From contig SWDH01000027.1 of NCBI GenBank assembly GCA_005116945.1, forward strand, positions 52,400 through 89,713: a stretch of DNA of 37,314 nt, read 5' to 3'. A program made the translations under genes and the position numbers. The notes below the pieces were generated by a model that was given only the letters and a program-made list of their open reading frames with translations, was not told the DNA's origin and made no database searches. Below are positions 1 through 8,448 of the stretch, one piece after another; position 1 is the first letter of the stretch, and each line of letters starts with the position of its first letter. The DNA comes from Nitrospira sp. (GTDB taxonomy: Bacteria; Nitrospirota; Nitrospiria; Nitrospirales; Nitrospiraceae).

Positions 1-981
1 CACATTCCGTGGCCTAATCCCGAGCGCTACGCGATTTGTCCGTGGCATCGAGAAATTCTCGAAGGGCTCTTGGGAAGCAGCATTCTCGGGTTTCACACGC
101 GCTTCCATCGCACCAACTTCATCGAAACCGTGGATCGCGCGCTGGAAACGAAGATCGATTGGGACAGCTCCACGATTTCATACGGTGGCAAGTTAACCAC
201 GGTGAACCATTACCCAATTTCAATCGAATGGCCGAGTCGGGTGCTCAAGGAACAGCCGCCTGTGCCGACCTGTCGGACGCATATTCGTTCGAGCAACGGA
301 CTCCCACACACACAGCGCGTCGGCCTCGGCGTCGAACGAATGGATTATACGAAGGGTATTCTCGAGCGGTTCCTTGCTGTCGAACGGCTTCTGGAGCTGC
401 AGCCGGAATGGATCGGCACATTCTCCTTCGTCCAAATCGCCGCCCCCAGTCGCTCCAAGATCGAACAATATCAGCAGCTCACGCAGCAAGTACGTGCGTC
501 GGCCGAACGCATCAATCAACGATTTGGGCGAGAGGGATATCAGCCGATTTCTCTCCGGATCGAACACCACGATCCTCAAGAGATCGCGACGTATTATCGA
601 GGGGTCGACTTCTGCATTGTCAGCAGTCTGCATGACGGCATGAATCTCGTGGCGAAAGAATTCGTCGCCGCGCGGGATGACGAGCAAGGTGTGTTGATCC
701 TCAGCCAATTTACCGGCGCCGCGGCTGAATTACCCGAGGCGCTGATGATCAATCCGTACAACATCGATCAGTGTGCGGCCGCTTTGCATGTGGCCCTGAC
801 CATGTCCCCAAGCGAACAACGGGCTCGCATGCGTAGCATGCGCGACATTGTGCAGGAGTTTAACGTGTACCGCTGGGCTGGACGCATGCTGATGGACGCG
901 GCTCGGATGCGGCAACGAGCCCGCATCGCCCGCCAAACGGGGGCGCGAGGCGTGAGAACGACCATGGGCGGCCAGGCATGA
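1..981 (+). CDS. otsA: Trehalose-6-phosphate synthase, C-terminal part (5' end outside window)
   Basis: The reading frame is open from the first base, so the N-terminus lies upstream. The protein is a GT20-family glycosyltransferase that joins UDP- or GDP-glucose to glucose-6-phosphate, making trehalose-6-phosphate in the cytoplasm. Visible family landmarks are the HIPWPNPE segment at the very start, then LGFHT, then VERMDYTKGI about a third of the way in, and near the C-terminus the SLHDGMNLVAKEF nucleotide-sugar site. The last codons overlap the start of the next gene as ATGA (978-981), so translation is probably coupled to the phosphatase that uses its product. The 326 residues seen correspond to roughly two thirds of a typical OtsA. 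The assignment is firm; sugar-nucleotide preference cannot be read from the sequence. Confidence 0.95.
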   Translation, partial: HIPWPNPERYAICPWHREILEGLLGSSILGFHTRFHRTNFIETVDRALETKIDWDSSTISYGGKLTTVNHYPISIEWPSRVLKEQPPVPTCRTHIRSSNGLPHTQRVGLGVERMDYTKGILERFLAVERLLELQPEWIGTFSFVQIAAPSRSKIEQYQQLTQQVRASAERINQRFGREGYQPISLRIEHHDPQEIATYYRGVDFCIVSSLHDGMNLVAKEFVAARDDEQGVLILSQFTGAAAELPEALMINPYNIDQCAAALHVALTMSPSEQRARMRSMRDIVQEFNVYRWAGRMLMDAARMRQRARIARQTGARGVRTTMGGQA

Positions 982-1760
982 CCTATGTGTTTTCTGAGGA
1001 GGGGCGTCGGGCACTGCACGCGTTGACTGAGAAGCCCGTCCTCTACGCCTTCGATTTCGACGGGACACTTGCGCCGATCTCGGCGGATCGAGACTCCGTC
1101 AAGATTTCCCCTTCCGTGCATGAACCGTTACAGGAGCTTGGAACACGCGCGGCCTGCGCAGTGATTTCCGGTCGAGCGCTTGCCGATCTTGCGCCACGGG
1201 TCGATCGAGCGGTTCCTCATTTGATCGGGAACCATGGGCTGGAAAGCCCCTGCACGACTCCCGAGGCCCTGCTCTCGGCGGAATATGTCTGTGCGGAGTG
1301 GATGAAGCGAGTGAACACGGATTTCGCTGAGCCGCTCAAGCACTATGGGGTTGAGGTTGAACAGAAACGCTATACACTCACCTTCCATTATCGAGGCGTC
1401 AGTAAGCCGGGCAAAGTTCGCACGGCGCTTGTCCTCCTTCTCGATCAACTCACTCCGGCTCCGCGTCTCATATTTGGGAAAGCTTCGGTGAATGTGTTGT
1501 ACCCGGGGCAAGAAGGAAAAGGGCAAGCCGCCTTGGCTCTCATGAAGCATTTGCGGAAGACTCATTTATTTTTCATCGGCGATGACGACACAGATGAGGA
1601 TGTCTTCGAGCTGTCAGAAGGGCTTGCCATGGGGGTGCGCGTGGGCCGGCATGAAAAGTCGCGGGCGAGGTATTTCATCAACCACCAGGGAGAAGTTGAA
1701 GAGGTCCTCCGCTTCCTGGCACATGGTCTTGTTCGAACCCCGGAATCGCACGTTTCCTAA
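978..1760 (+). CDS. otsB: Trehalose-6-phosphate phosphatase
   Basis: This 260-residue HAD-superfamily phosphatase removes phosphate from trehalose-6-phosphate to give trehalose, the second step after OtsA. HAD motif I is FDFDGT at residues 25-30, with Asp26 the expected nucleophile and Asp28 the acid/base. The C-terminal motif FIGDDDTDEDVF supplies the Mg-binding aspartates, and the cap region lies between them. Length matches the stand-alone OtsB family. The ATG overlaps the otsA stop by four bases, a classic translational-coupling arrangement, so the pair forms a two-gene osmoprotectant/stress module. No further gene follows in the same transcriptional unit for about 200 bases. Confidence 0.95.
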   Translation: MTYVFSEEGRRALHALTEKPVLYAFDFDGTLAPISADRDSVKISPSVHEPLQELGTRAACAVISGRALADLAPRVDRAVPHLIGNHGLESPCTTPEALLSAEYVCAEWMKRVNTDFAEPLKHYGVEVEQKRYTLTFHYRGVSKPGKVRTALVLLLDQLTPAPRLIFGKASVNVLYPGQEGKGQAALALMKHLRKTHLFFIGDDDTDEDVFELSEGLAMGVRVGRHEKSRARYFINHQGEVEEVLRFLAHGLVRTPESHVS

Positions 1761-1966
1761 ACCCGCGGGTCGTACGTTCAACTCGTGTCAGGGTCACATC
1801 TTCACCAAGTTCGTTGCAGACATACAGACCTGTGCATGCCTAGCGAATACAGTCATACAGGGTTCAGCGCCGTAGACGCAGGTCGGTCGACTCGTCCCTA
1901 ACGCCAACCACGCCACAGAGTTTAATAGTTTTTGTAGCCTACCGACCGAAAAAGGAGAGTGGCTCC

Positions 1967-4231
1967 ATGCTGCAGACGAACGGTCCGTTGTCTGCTACCC
2001 TGCCGCGTGACCTCACGGCCAGCTTGGTCGTGTTCCTCGTGGCCGTGCCCTTGTGCCTGGGGATAGCGCTGGCGTCCGGTGCCCCGTTGCTCTCGGGGGT
2101 GTTGGCTGGGATCGTCGGCGGCATCCTGGTGGGGATCTTGAGCGGGTCGCACACCAGCGTCAGTGGTCCGGCCGCTGGGTTGACGGTGATCGTCGCTGCC
2201 CAGATCCTGTCACTCGGGTCGTTCCCGACGTTCCTACTGGCGGTGGTTCTCGCGGGGCTGATACAGATCGGCCTGGGACTGGCCCGGGCCGGGTTCATCG
2301 CCGCCTTCTTCCCGTCCAGCGTGATCAAGGGTCTCCTGGCCGCCATCGGAATCATCCTGATTCTGAAACAGATCCCCCATCTCTTCGGCCACGACGCCGA
2401 CCCGGAAGGGGATCTGGCGTTCCAACAATTTGACCACGAGAACACGTTCTCCGAATTGGTCCGAACGATCGGGGACATCCACCCCGGCGCGGCCGCGATC
2501 GGCCTCATATCGATTGCGGTGCTGGTCGTCTGGGCCAAATGGAGGCACTTGAAGAACTCGGTCGTCCCCGCACCCCTGATAGTGGTGTTGCTGGGCGTCG
2601 GCATCAGCCAGTTGTTCCGGCAACTCGGCGGGGACTGGGTCATTGGACCGAGCCACCTCGTGCAGGTGCCGGTAGCGGACAGCCTGGCCGGGTTCATCGG
2701 GTTCCTGCAATTGCCCGACTTCTCGCAGTGGTCGAACCCGGCGGTGTACTTCGCCGCCGTCACGCTCGCTGCCGTGGCTTCGTTGGAAACATTATTAAAT
2801 CTGGAGGCGGTCGATAAGATCGACCCGCAGAAGCGAACCTCGCCTGCGAGTCGGGAACTGCTCGTTCAGGGGATCGGGAACGTGACCGCCGGGCTGATCG
2901 GTGGACTGCCGATGACTTCTGTGATCATCCGCAGTTCCGTGAACATCAACGCCGGGGGCAAGACGAAACTCGCGGCGATCATCCACGGTGTGTTCCTGCT
3001 GGTCAGCGTCGCGTTCCTGCCGATGTGGCTGAACATGATTCCTCTGTCCTGTCTGGCGGCGATCCTCGTGGTGACGGGGGTCAAACTGGCCAGCCCGGTG
3101 CTGGTGAAGCAAATGTGGAACGAGGGACGGTATCAGTTCATCCCCTTCGCGGCGACGGTCGTGGCCATCGTGTTCACCGACTTGCTCATCGGTATCCTGA
3201 TTGGGCTGGCCATCGGCATCGGTTTCATCCTGAACAGCAACATGCGCCAGCCGATTCGCCGCTATGTCGAACAGCACCTGGGCGGTGACGTGGTGCACAT
3301 CGAACTGTCCAACCAGGTAAGTTTTCTGAATCGCGCCGCCCTGTCCAAAGTGTTAGACGAGGTTCCTCGCGGCGGGGACGTGTTGCTCGACGCACAGAGT
3401 ACGGACTACATCGATCCGGACGTGCTCGGCCTGATCCGAGATTTCAAGGAGGTCGCGGGCCCGCTCCGTGGCGTCGACGTGAGCCTCGTCGGGTTTCGGA
3501 GCAAGTATCAATTCGACGATCAGATCCAGTATGTGGACTATTCAACCCGTGATCTGCAAGACGCCCTCACGCCGCCGCAGGTCTTGCGCATCCTAAAGGA
3601 CGGCCATGAACGATTTCGCAGCGGCCGGCGGTTGACCCGCGACCTCATCCGCCAGGTCCGCGCCACGTCCGAGGGACAACACCCCTTGGCCGTCGTACTG
3701 AGTTGTATCGACTCCCGTACGCCCGCCGAGTTGGTCTTGGATCTAGGCCTGGGCGATATCTTCAGCGTCCGCATCGCCGGCAACGTCATGAGCCGGAAAA
3801 TACTGGCCAGCGCGGAGTATGGCTGTGCCGTGGCCGGGGCGAAGCTGGTCCTGGTCATGGGGCACACCCGGTGCGGAGCCGTGACCGCGGCCATCAACCT
3901 TTTCGGAGAGACCCGGACGCCCGCCGAGGCTACAGGTTGCCAACACCTCGACCACATCGTACGGGACATTCAGCAATCGGTCGACCCGGTCATCTGCCGG
4001 GGCCTCGATCAACGACCGGCGGCTGAGAAGCAATCGTTCGTCGATGCCGTGGCCCGCCGCAACGTATTACGGGTTGTTCAGCAGATGCGTGAGCAGAGCC
4101 GGACGCTCGACGGTCTCATCCGGGAGGGGCGGATCGCGATCGTCGGCGCGATGTACGATGTCGTCACGGGAGAGATCGAGTTTTTAGCGGAGGACGAAAT
4201 GAATCACACGACGCCTACAGAGCTGGTTTGA
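1967..4231 (+). CDS. SulP-family anion transporter fused to a beta-carbonic anhydrase
   Basis: This 754-residue protein has three parts. Residues about 10-425 are a polytopic SulP (SLC26-like) transporter; it opens with LPRDLTASLVVFLVAVPLCLG and contains the SGPAAGLT family stretch. A STAS-like cytosolic domain follows at about 440-550. Residues about 560-750 are a beta-class carbonic anhydrase with the zinc ligands visible: CIDSR (Cys580, Asp582, Arg584) and HTRC (His633, Cys636). The likely role is bicarbonate (or sulfate) uptake linked to CO2/HCO3- interconversion at the inner membrane; the substrate is inferred from the fusion. The ATG follows AAAGGAGAG at a good distance. The next downstream frame is a remnant, so this gene appears to stand alone. 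Confidence 0.93.
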   Translation: MLQTNGPLSATLPRDLTASLVVFLVAVPLCLGIALASGAPLLSGVLAGIVGGILVGILSGSHTSVSGPAAGLTVIVAAQILSLGSFPTFLLAVVLAGLIQIGLGLARAGFIAAFFPSSVIKGLLAAIGIILILKQIPHLFGHDADPEGDLAFQQFDHENTFSELVRTIGDIHPGAAAIGLISIAVLVVWAKWRHLKNSVVPAPLIVVLLGVGISQLFRQLGGDWVIGPSHLVQVPVADSLAGFIGFLQLPDFSQWSNPAVYFAAVTLAAVASLETLLNLEAVDKIDPQKRTSPASRELLVQGIGNVTAGLIGGLPMTSVIIRSSVNINAGGKTKLAAIIHGVFLLVSVAFLPMWLNMIPLSCLAAILVVTGVKLASPVLVKQMWNEGRYQFIPFAATVVAIVFTDLLIGILIGLAIGIGFILNSNMRQPIRRYVEQHLGGDVVHIELSNQVSFLNRAALSKVLDEVPRGGDVLLDAQSTDYIDPDVLGLIRDFKEVAGPLRGVDVSLVGFRSKYQFDDQIQYVDYSTRDLQDALTPPQVLRILKDGHERFRSGRRLTRDLIRQVRATSEGQHPLAVVLSCIDSRTPAELVLDLGLGDIFSVRIAGNVMSRKILASAEYGCAVAGAKLVLVMGHTRCGAVTAAINLFGETRTPAEATGCQHLDHIVRDIQQSVDPVICRGLDQRPAAEKQSFVDAVARRNVLRVVQQMREQSRTLDGLIREGRIAIVGAMYDVVTGEIEFLAEDEMNHTTPTELV

Positions 4232-4277
4232 CCGTGTGAGTGAGGAAGGTAGACAGCCCTCTCGTATAGTCGAGTGA

Positions 4278-4607
4278 TCCGCTGAGATCAACGACTGCTC
4301 CTCTCAGAAGCCGAGTGCGTGCCATCGGATTCTTTCGGCGGTGATCGACAACATTCCCGTCATGTTTGCCGTCCTGAGCATGAATCCGGATATGAGTGTC
4401 GGCCAGTGGCTCCTGGTGACATTGACGGCCGGTGTCGGCGGATCGCTGTTATCTATCGGGTCGGCAGCGGGCGTGGCCCTCATGGGGCAGGCGAGGGGGA
4501 TCTATACGTTCTATGCCCACCTGAAATGGTCATGGGCGATTGCTTTGGGCTATGCCGCAAGCATCGCCGCGCATCTCATGATGAACAGCGCGCTCTTCAG
4601 TCCCTAG
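4278..4607 (+). pseudogene. NhaD-type Na+/H+ antiporter, C-terminal remnant
   Basis: The frame is open from 4278; recognisable antiporter sequence begins just before a GTG at 4341. From there about 90 residues read like the C-terminal end of NhaD antiporters: DNIPVMFAVL, GQWLLVTLTAGVGGS, LLSIGSAAGVALMGQARG and HLKWSWAI. Intact NhaD proteins are well over 400 residues, and the remaining four fifths are missing upstream, where the SulP-carbonic anhydrase gene ends only 46 bases away. There is no convincing ribosome binding site at 4341. I read it as a 5'-deleted pseudogene; the sequence is still well conserved, so the loss may be recent. Its TAG stop (4605-4607) is the left edge of a dispersed repeat element. 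Confidence 0.75.
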
Positions 4608-4934
4608 CAGGATGCTGAAAAAGTCCGCCAGCCGGGCAGGGAGCAGCCAGGTGCCCTTCTTGCTCGCAGAACGTGCACGATAGGAATGTGCTCGTTCGAT
4701 GCGCGCAGTAAAGGGCAGCCTTGGCCACTCCCCTAAAGAGAGATAGAGAGAATTGGAAGTGCCAGGCACAACGCGCGCAGTGGGGGGCTCATCCAGGCCA
4801 TCCTGGGGAAACGTCACCGAGCCAGCTTGGAGAAGCTGTTGTTCGCAGCTCGCTGCGGCCGCGCCTGTGGAAGGACGCGTCTTGGGCGCGCCGGGGTTGG
4901 GAGGGTGAGAACCGTGGCCATTTTGAGCATCCTG
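4605..4934 (+). repeat. MITE-like element, copy 1 (stop-codon anchored)
   Basis: The left end TAGCAGGATGCTGAAAAAG begins with the TAG stop of the NhaD remnant. The right end, TTTTTGAGCATCCTG, is its near-exact reverse complement, so the element has inverted termini and no long ORF. Interior sequence at about 4845-4912 (from CTCGCTGCGG to GAGGGTGAGAA) recurs inverted in copy 3. The left 29 bases are identical to copy 2 at 35923. About 330 bp, longer than copy 2. It has the look of a non-autonomous mobile element; no target duplication is obvious. Confidence 0.7.
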
Positions 4935-5087
4935 TGATCAGATCTTAGGAGATGACTACTCGCAAGATGCTGTTCTACCGCGACGGACGATCTGCCGGCA
5001 TCTGAATTGATATCGAGCATTAGTCCACATTATTCATGACAGTTCGTCGCGAAATCGTTGAGCCGCGTCGCGAGACCGGCGCGCGGA

Positions 5088-5152
5088 GCCCGGAGGATCC
5101 GAGGCGTACTCGTGCAGTACGTGGAGGGTCCGAGGGGCGAGCCCGCCGACCG
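5088..5152 (+). repeat. GC-rich hairpin sequence related to the core of element copy 2
   Basis: The segment GAGGCGTACTCGTGCAGTAC, followed by GTGGAGGGTCCGAG, can fold through CGTACT/AGTACG arms. Its layout (GAGGCGTAC, short loop, GTACGT, GAGGGTC) matches the reverse complement of the interior of element copy 2 near 35965-36005. No terminal repeats are visible here, so it may be a degraded or shortened family member. The rest of the 4935-5551 spacer shows no gene I can support. Confidence 0.45.
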
Positions 5153-5551
5153 AAGGCTCGTCGGAGCAGCGGATCGACGATTGTAGTAGAAGCGTTCATG
5201 AATCCTGCGGGCTAGGTGAAGTGCTCGTAACTGCGGTTTGCCAATCGATGGCGTGTGCCATGAGGGGACAGGGTCTGCATCCCGAAGCGGCGGGGATGAA
5301 TGCGCCCGATACGCCGAAGTCTTCGCTCGGGCTCCAGGTGTTGCACTTCAACCTTGAATTCAAGGAGTTGCTGAGCGTTGGGGTCGGCCATGAGGTGCCC
5401 CCGTAAGCTCCCCCTCATGGCCTCTCTCCCACGGGAACCCTTATAGACTTCATGCTTGAAATCCATGGCGTATGAGTTTAGGTTTATGCGGTTTGAAGTG
5501 TTGGCTGGAAGGCAGTATGTCGAAAAACTCGCTCAACAAGGAGCTGCGCTG

Positions 5552-5773
5552 ATGGAAGATACCAACATATTTAAGGATCCTGATTGGGTATTGGGAGATA
5601 TGGCGTGGGTCGTTTTAGGGGGAACCGTTGTCTTCGGGCTATTGCTGTTGAATGCGTATGTTCAGAAAATAGCGAGAAGTGAGGAGCACCAACGAATAGA
5701 ACGCTTGAGTGCCGAAAATCTTAAACGAGAGAGATTAGCAGCTGCTCAGAGTCGTCGACCTGACAACATCTGA
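5552..5773 (+). CDS. Small single-span membrane protein, unknown function
   Basis: I place the start at the ATG at 5552, which follows AAGGAG by eight bases; a longer in-frame reading from 5456 lacks such a site. The 73-residue product starts with a short acidic segment (EDTNIFKDPDW), continues with one hydrophobic span at about residues 18-38 (WVVLGGTVVFGLLLL), and ends in a charged helix rich in Glu, Arg and Lys that could form a coiled coil. This organisation suggests a small inner-membrane protein with a cytosolic tail. I do not recognise a family. It is isolated, with repeats upstream and a convergent gene downstream. Confidence 0.6.
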   Translation: MEDTNIFKDPDWVLGDMAWVVLGGTVVFGLLLLNAYVQKIARSEEHQRIERLSAENLKRERLAAAQSRRPDNI

Positions 5774-6135
5774 CGTCCTGGCAATCTGTGGAACTCGGCG
5801 TGTCTTCCCTCCGATTCCGGACACACGTGCTTTCCTCGCATTCTGCCCACAGTTCACAATCTCACGCCAACCGCCCAGTGGGGGGTCAGTTTCCTCTTGC
5901 TGTGTTCGGCTGACAGCTTTGAGAAAGGTCTTCGATTCCCGCTTGGAGCTGTCAACACTCTCAGGAATCTTTACTTGCTGAGCCATTTCCAGATACGCCC
6001 TCCTGAGCTTGCCGAAGGGCTCTTCGCGCCCCTTCGCTCACGGTTCTCGCTTTTGATACCTATATCAGAATACGTGCCCACTCGATCAAGCAGGCACGTG
6101 TTCCACGTTTGACTCTGACTGGTCTTCCCGCTGGT
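5774..6135. other. Intergenic region without a supported gene
   Basis: This 362-base stretch lies between convergent genes. It contains a minus-strand open frame starting at 5986 (first residues MAQQVKIPESVDSSKRES) that looks more protein-like than chance but runs into the neighbouring gene and has no clear ribosome binding site. A GAGCTTGCCGAAGGGC segment near 6005 resembles short dispersed repeats seen in many genomes. I see no strong terminator. Confidence 0.4.
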
Positions 6136-7317
6136 TCACTTGACAACCAGGCTCGCCCGCAAGCCGCCCGGCTGAAAGTGATTCGGCAGCAACATGATGC
6201 AGTTGGGATTGAACCCCTGCGCCTTCAGGGTGTCGATGCTCCCCAAGACTTTCTCCTGTTTCAGATCGATCACCGTGATGGACCCGTCGCTCATGCCTTC
6301 CAGATTGAGCAGGCTATTCTGGACGAAGAGGTACCGTTCATCGGGCGACAGGACGCTATGATGGGCGCCGGCAGCGGCGGCGATCGTTTTGAGAAACTTC
6401 GGCTGCTGCGGATCGCTGTTGTCGTACAGATTGACGAATCCCGGCTTCGCCGTGGTGACGAACAAGCGGTCTCCCTTCGCGTTGTAGAGTATTTCCAACG
6501 GCATGCCTTGCTGCCGTGATCCAAAGTCATCGATCTCATGGAACGAGAAGGCCTTGCTCTTCGAATCCCACACCCCGGCCCAGAACGTCCCTTCCATCAT
6601 ATTGGTGATGTGCACAACCGGCGGATTCGCCTTCGGGCTGAACATGATTTCGACGGGGGCCGATTTAGCCGGAGCCGGCTTCGACCCAATTTTGTGCGTC
6701 GAGAGCACCTTGCCGGTACTGGCCTCCAACACCGTGACCGAATCACCCGCGTCGGACATATCGGGCTTGACGGTGCTGGTGACGAGGATGCGATCGATGC
6801 CGTTGTGAATCGCGATCCCATGGGGATACAAAATCGTCGCCACGGACGGGGCAGCCGCGCTGACCGCTTTGATCGGCTTATCCGTGAGCGCGTCGCCCAC
6901 AATCACGTTACTCGAACCCATACAGGTGAGATACCAGGTCTTGTTATCTTCCGAGACGACGAGATCCTCACCGACCAGGCAGTCCGATACGTTGATCGCG
7001 CGAAGCCGGTAGGGAAACTTCGTGAGGTCGATCACGTGCAACAGGCTTTTCCCCAAGGCTGTGACATAGGCTTTGCTCCGATCCCGATTGAAAAAAATGT
7101 GGTGCGCCACAAGGTCAGACGGAAGCGGAATGTCCATCAGGATCTTTCCAAAGTCCCCAGACTCAGGATCAATCTCCATGATCGCAATCCCTTCCCGTCT
7201 CACTGGCTGGTTGGGTTTACTCTCATAGTTGATCAGAGCCAAAATTTCCGCCGAGGCGAGGGTCGTACCTGTGAGCAACAGCCCCAAGGTTACGGTGAGC
7301 AATCGAAATGATTTCAT
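6136..7317 (-). CDS. Exported beta-propeller protein (YncE/lactonase-like fold)
   Basis: The 393-residue product begins with a clear Sec signal peptide, with cleavage expected after TTLASA at about residue 23. The mature part is built of repeating beta-rich units with motifs such as HVIDLTKFPYRLRAI, VTVLEASTGKVLSTH, LYDNSDPQQPKFLK and ITVIDLKQEKVLGSI, typical of YncE-like or NHL/lactonase-type seven-bladed propellers. It is therefore probably periplasmic. Ligand or enzymatic activity cannot be told; many such proteins bind partners rather than catalyse. The ATG is preceded by AGGAGG at five bases. It is transcribed in the same direction as the upstream methyltransferase but 111 bases separate them, so co-transcription is uncertain. 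Confidence 0.8.
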   Translation of the reverse strand: MKSFRLLTVTLGLLLTGTTLASAEILALINYESKPNQPVRREGIAIMEIDPESGDFGKILMDIPLPSDLVAHHIFFNRDRSKAYVTALGKSLLHVIDLTKFPYRLRAINVSDCLVGEDLVVSEDNKTWYLTCMGSSNVIVGDALTDKPIKAVSAAAPSVATILYPHGIAIHNGIDRILVTSTVKPDMSDAGDSVTVLEASTGKVLSTHKIGSKPAPAKSAPVEIMFSPKANPPVVHITNMMEGTFWAGVWDSKSKAFSFHEIDDFGSRQQGMPLEILYNAKGDRLFVTTAKPGFVNLYDNSDPQQPKFLKTIAAAAGAHHSVLSPDERYLFVQNSLLNLEGMSDGSITVIDLKQEKVLGSIDTLKAQGFNPNCIMLLPNHFQPGGLRASLVVK

Positions 7318-7428
7318 AGCGGCCTCCTTGTGAACTGAGTAACTTGGCTATCATACTCTTTTAACCAGGCGAGTGAGCACGCCGACATCAGTAGCCGTGC
7401 AATCCTTCCCCTGTGGTTTACCCGTCGA

Positions 7429-8250
7429 TCACGCCCGAATGCCTATCACCTCCAGATATTCTGCAAAGACGGTCGTGCAGCCCGCTCCTGCTCGATTGTG
7501 AGCCGTCCAGAGCGCTTCCAGTTCCTGGCGCAATCGTGATTGGCCCTCGGCATCGAGAGCGGCAAAGGCTCGATTGGTCGGTCCATAGTGGAGGCGAAAG
7601 AACTCCACCACCTCCTCAGGCGGAAAAGGATACGCGAACGTATACTGTCTCCTGGTCATACTGAGTTCCGACAGCCCCATCCCAAGTCGGTCACGAACCG
7701 TCGGTTCATCTCCCCACAACACGGGTGAGGGCATGCCGGACGGGGCGATGAATTTCGAGACGGCCTTGAACATCTGTCCGATAAATCCCTGCGGCGTCCA
7801 ATTGGCCATGGCAATGGTCCCTCCGGGCACGCACACGCGGAACAGTTCCTTGGCCACCAGGTCTGGCCGCGGAGCGAACATGGCGCCGATCAAGCTCGTC
7901 ACCACGTCGAAACTGGCATCTTCGAACGGAAGCGCTTCGGCATCCGCTTCCTCGAAGCGGGCGCGCAGACCTTCCGCTCCTGCACGTGCCCGCGCCCGCT
8001 CGACCAAATCCCCGGCGATGTCTACCCCAGTCACCTCCACGCCATCTCTAGACGCTAGCAACGCCAGCTGACCAGATCCGCACGCGACGTCCAGCAACTG
8101 GCATCCCGGTGCGATGTTCAGGCGCTCATAAAACTCGCGTGCGCTGCCTTCCAAATACCGCGAGAATCGATCGTAGTCCCCCGCCGTCCAGATCGCCCTG
8201 AGACGAGCTTTCAGACCGTCTATGTCAGGCACCACCGTGTTCGTGACCAT
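7429..8250 (-). CDS. Class I SAM-dependent methyltransferase
   Basis: The 273-residue protein carries a Rossmann-type SAM site: motif I LLDVACGSGQLALLA, an acidic end of strand 2 (VTGVDIA), and the EEADAEALPFEDASFDVV region typical of UbiE/Methyltransf_11 enzymes. The substrate is unknown. I choose the ATG at 8250, directly after GAGAGG, although the spacing is short; a GTG at 8286 would add twelve residues. The gene is divergent from an AraC-type regulator, and the 198-base gap between them could hold shared control sites. The C-terminal half, with TRRQYTFAYPFPPEEVVEFFR, is the part expected to determine substrate. Confidence 0.85.
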   Translation of the reverse strand: MVTNTVVPDIDGLKARLRAIWTAGDYDRFSRYLEGSAREFYERLNIAPGCQLLDVACGSGQLALLASRDGVEVTGVDIAGDLVERARARAGAEGLRARFEEADAEALPFEDASFDVVTSLIGAMFAPRPDLVAKELFRVCVPGGTIAMANWTPQGFIGQMFKAVSKFIAPSGMPSPVLWGDEPTVRDRLGMGLSELSMTRRQYTFAYPFPPEEVVEFFRLHYGPTNRAFAALDAEGQSRLRQELEALWTAHNRAGAGCTTVFAEYLEVIGIRA

Positions 8251-8448
8251 GGCCTCTCTTTCAAGTTGTGTAGTGTATGCGGCCACCCTTTGCGCCGCGT
8301 TGTGTCTACTCGCACTATAGAGAACAGGCCAGCCGGCGTCTTATCAGCGCGTCTGGTTCTCTTATCCGGAGCATGCTAAGCTGCATCCCGTTTCTCGAAG
8401 CGTCCGGAATTCTTTGCGGATTATCCGACCATGTCACGCGGAGCCCGT

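Noticed and set aside
220-708. Long open frame antisense to otsA
   Set aside because: Lies wholly within a clear GT20 coding sequence; no ribosome site and no family motif.
1939-2763. Long minus-strand frame opposite the SulP gene
   Set aside because: Shadow of GC-rich coding sequence; the plus-strand product has unambiguous domain motifs.
5735-5986. Minus-strand frame with a protein-like N-terminus
   Set aside because: Reads MAQQVKIPES and could be a gene remnant, but there is no clear ribosome site, it overlaps the end of the gene at 5552 and the second half looks random.
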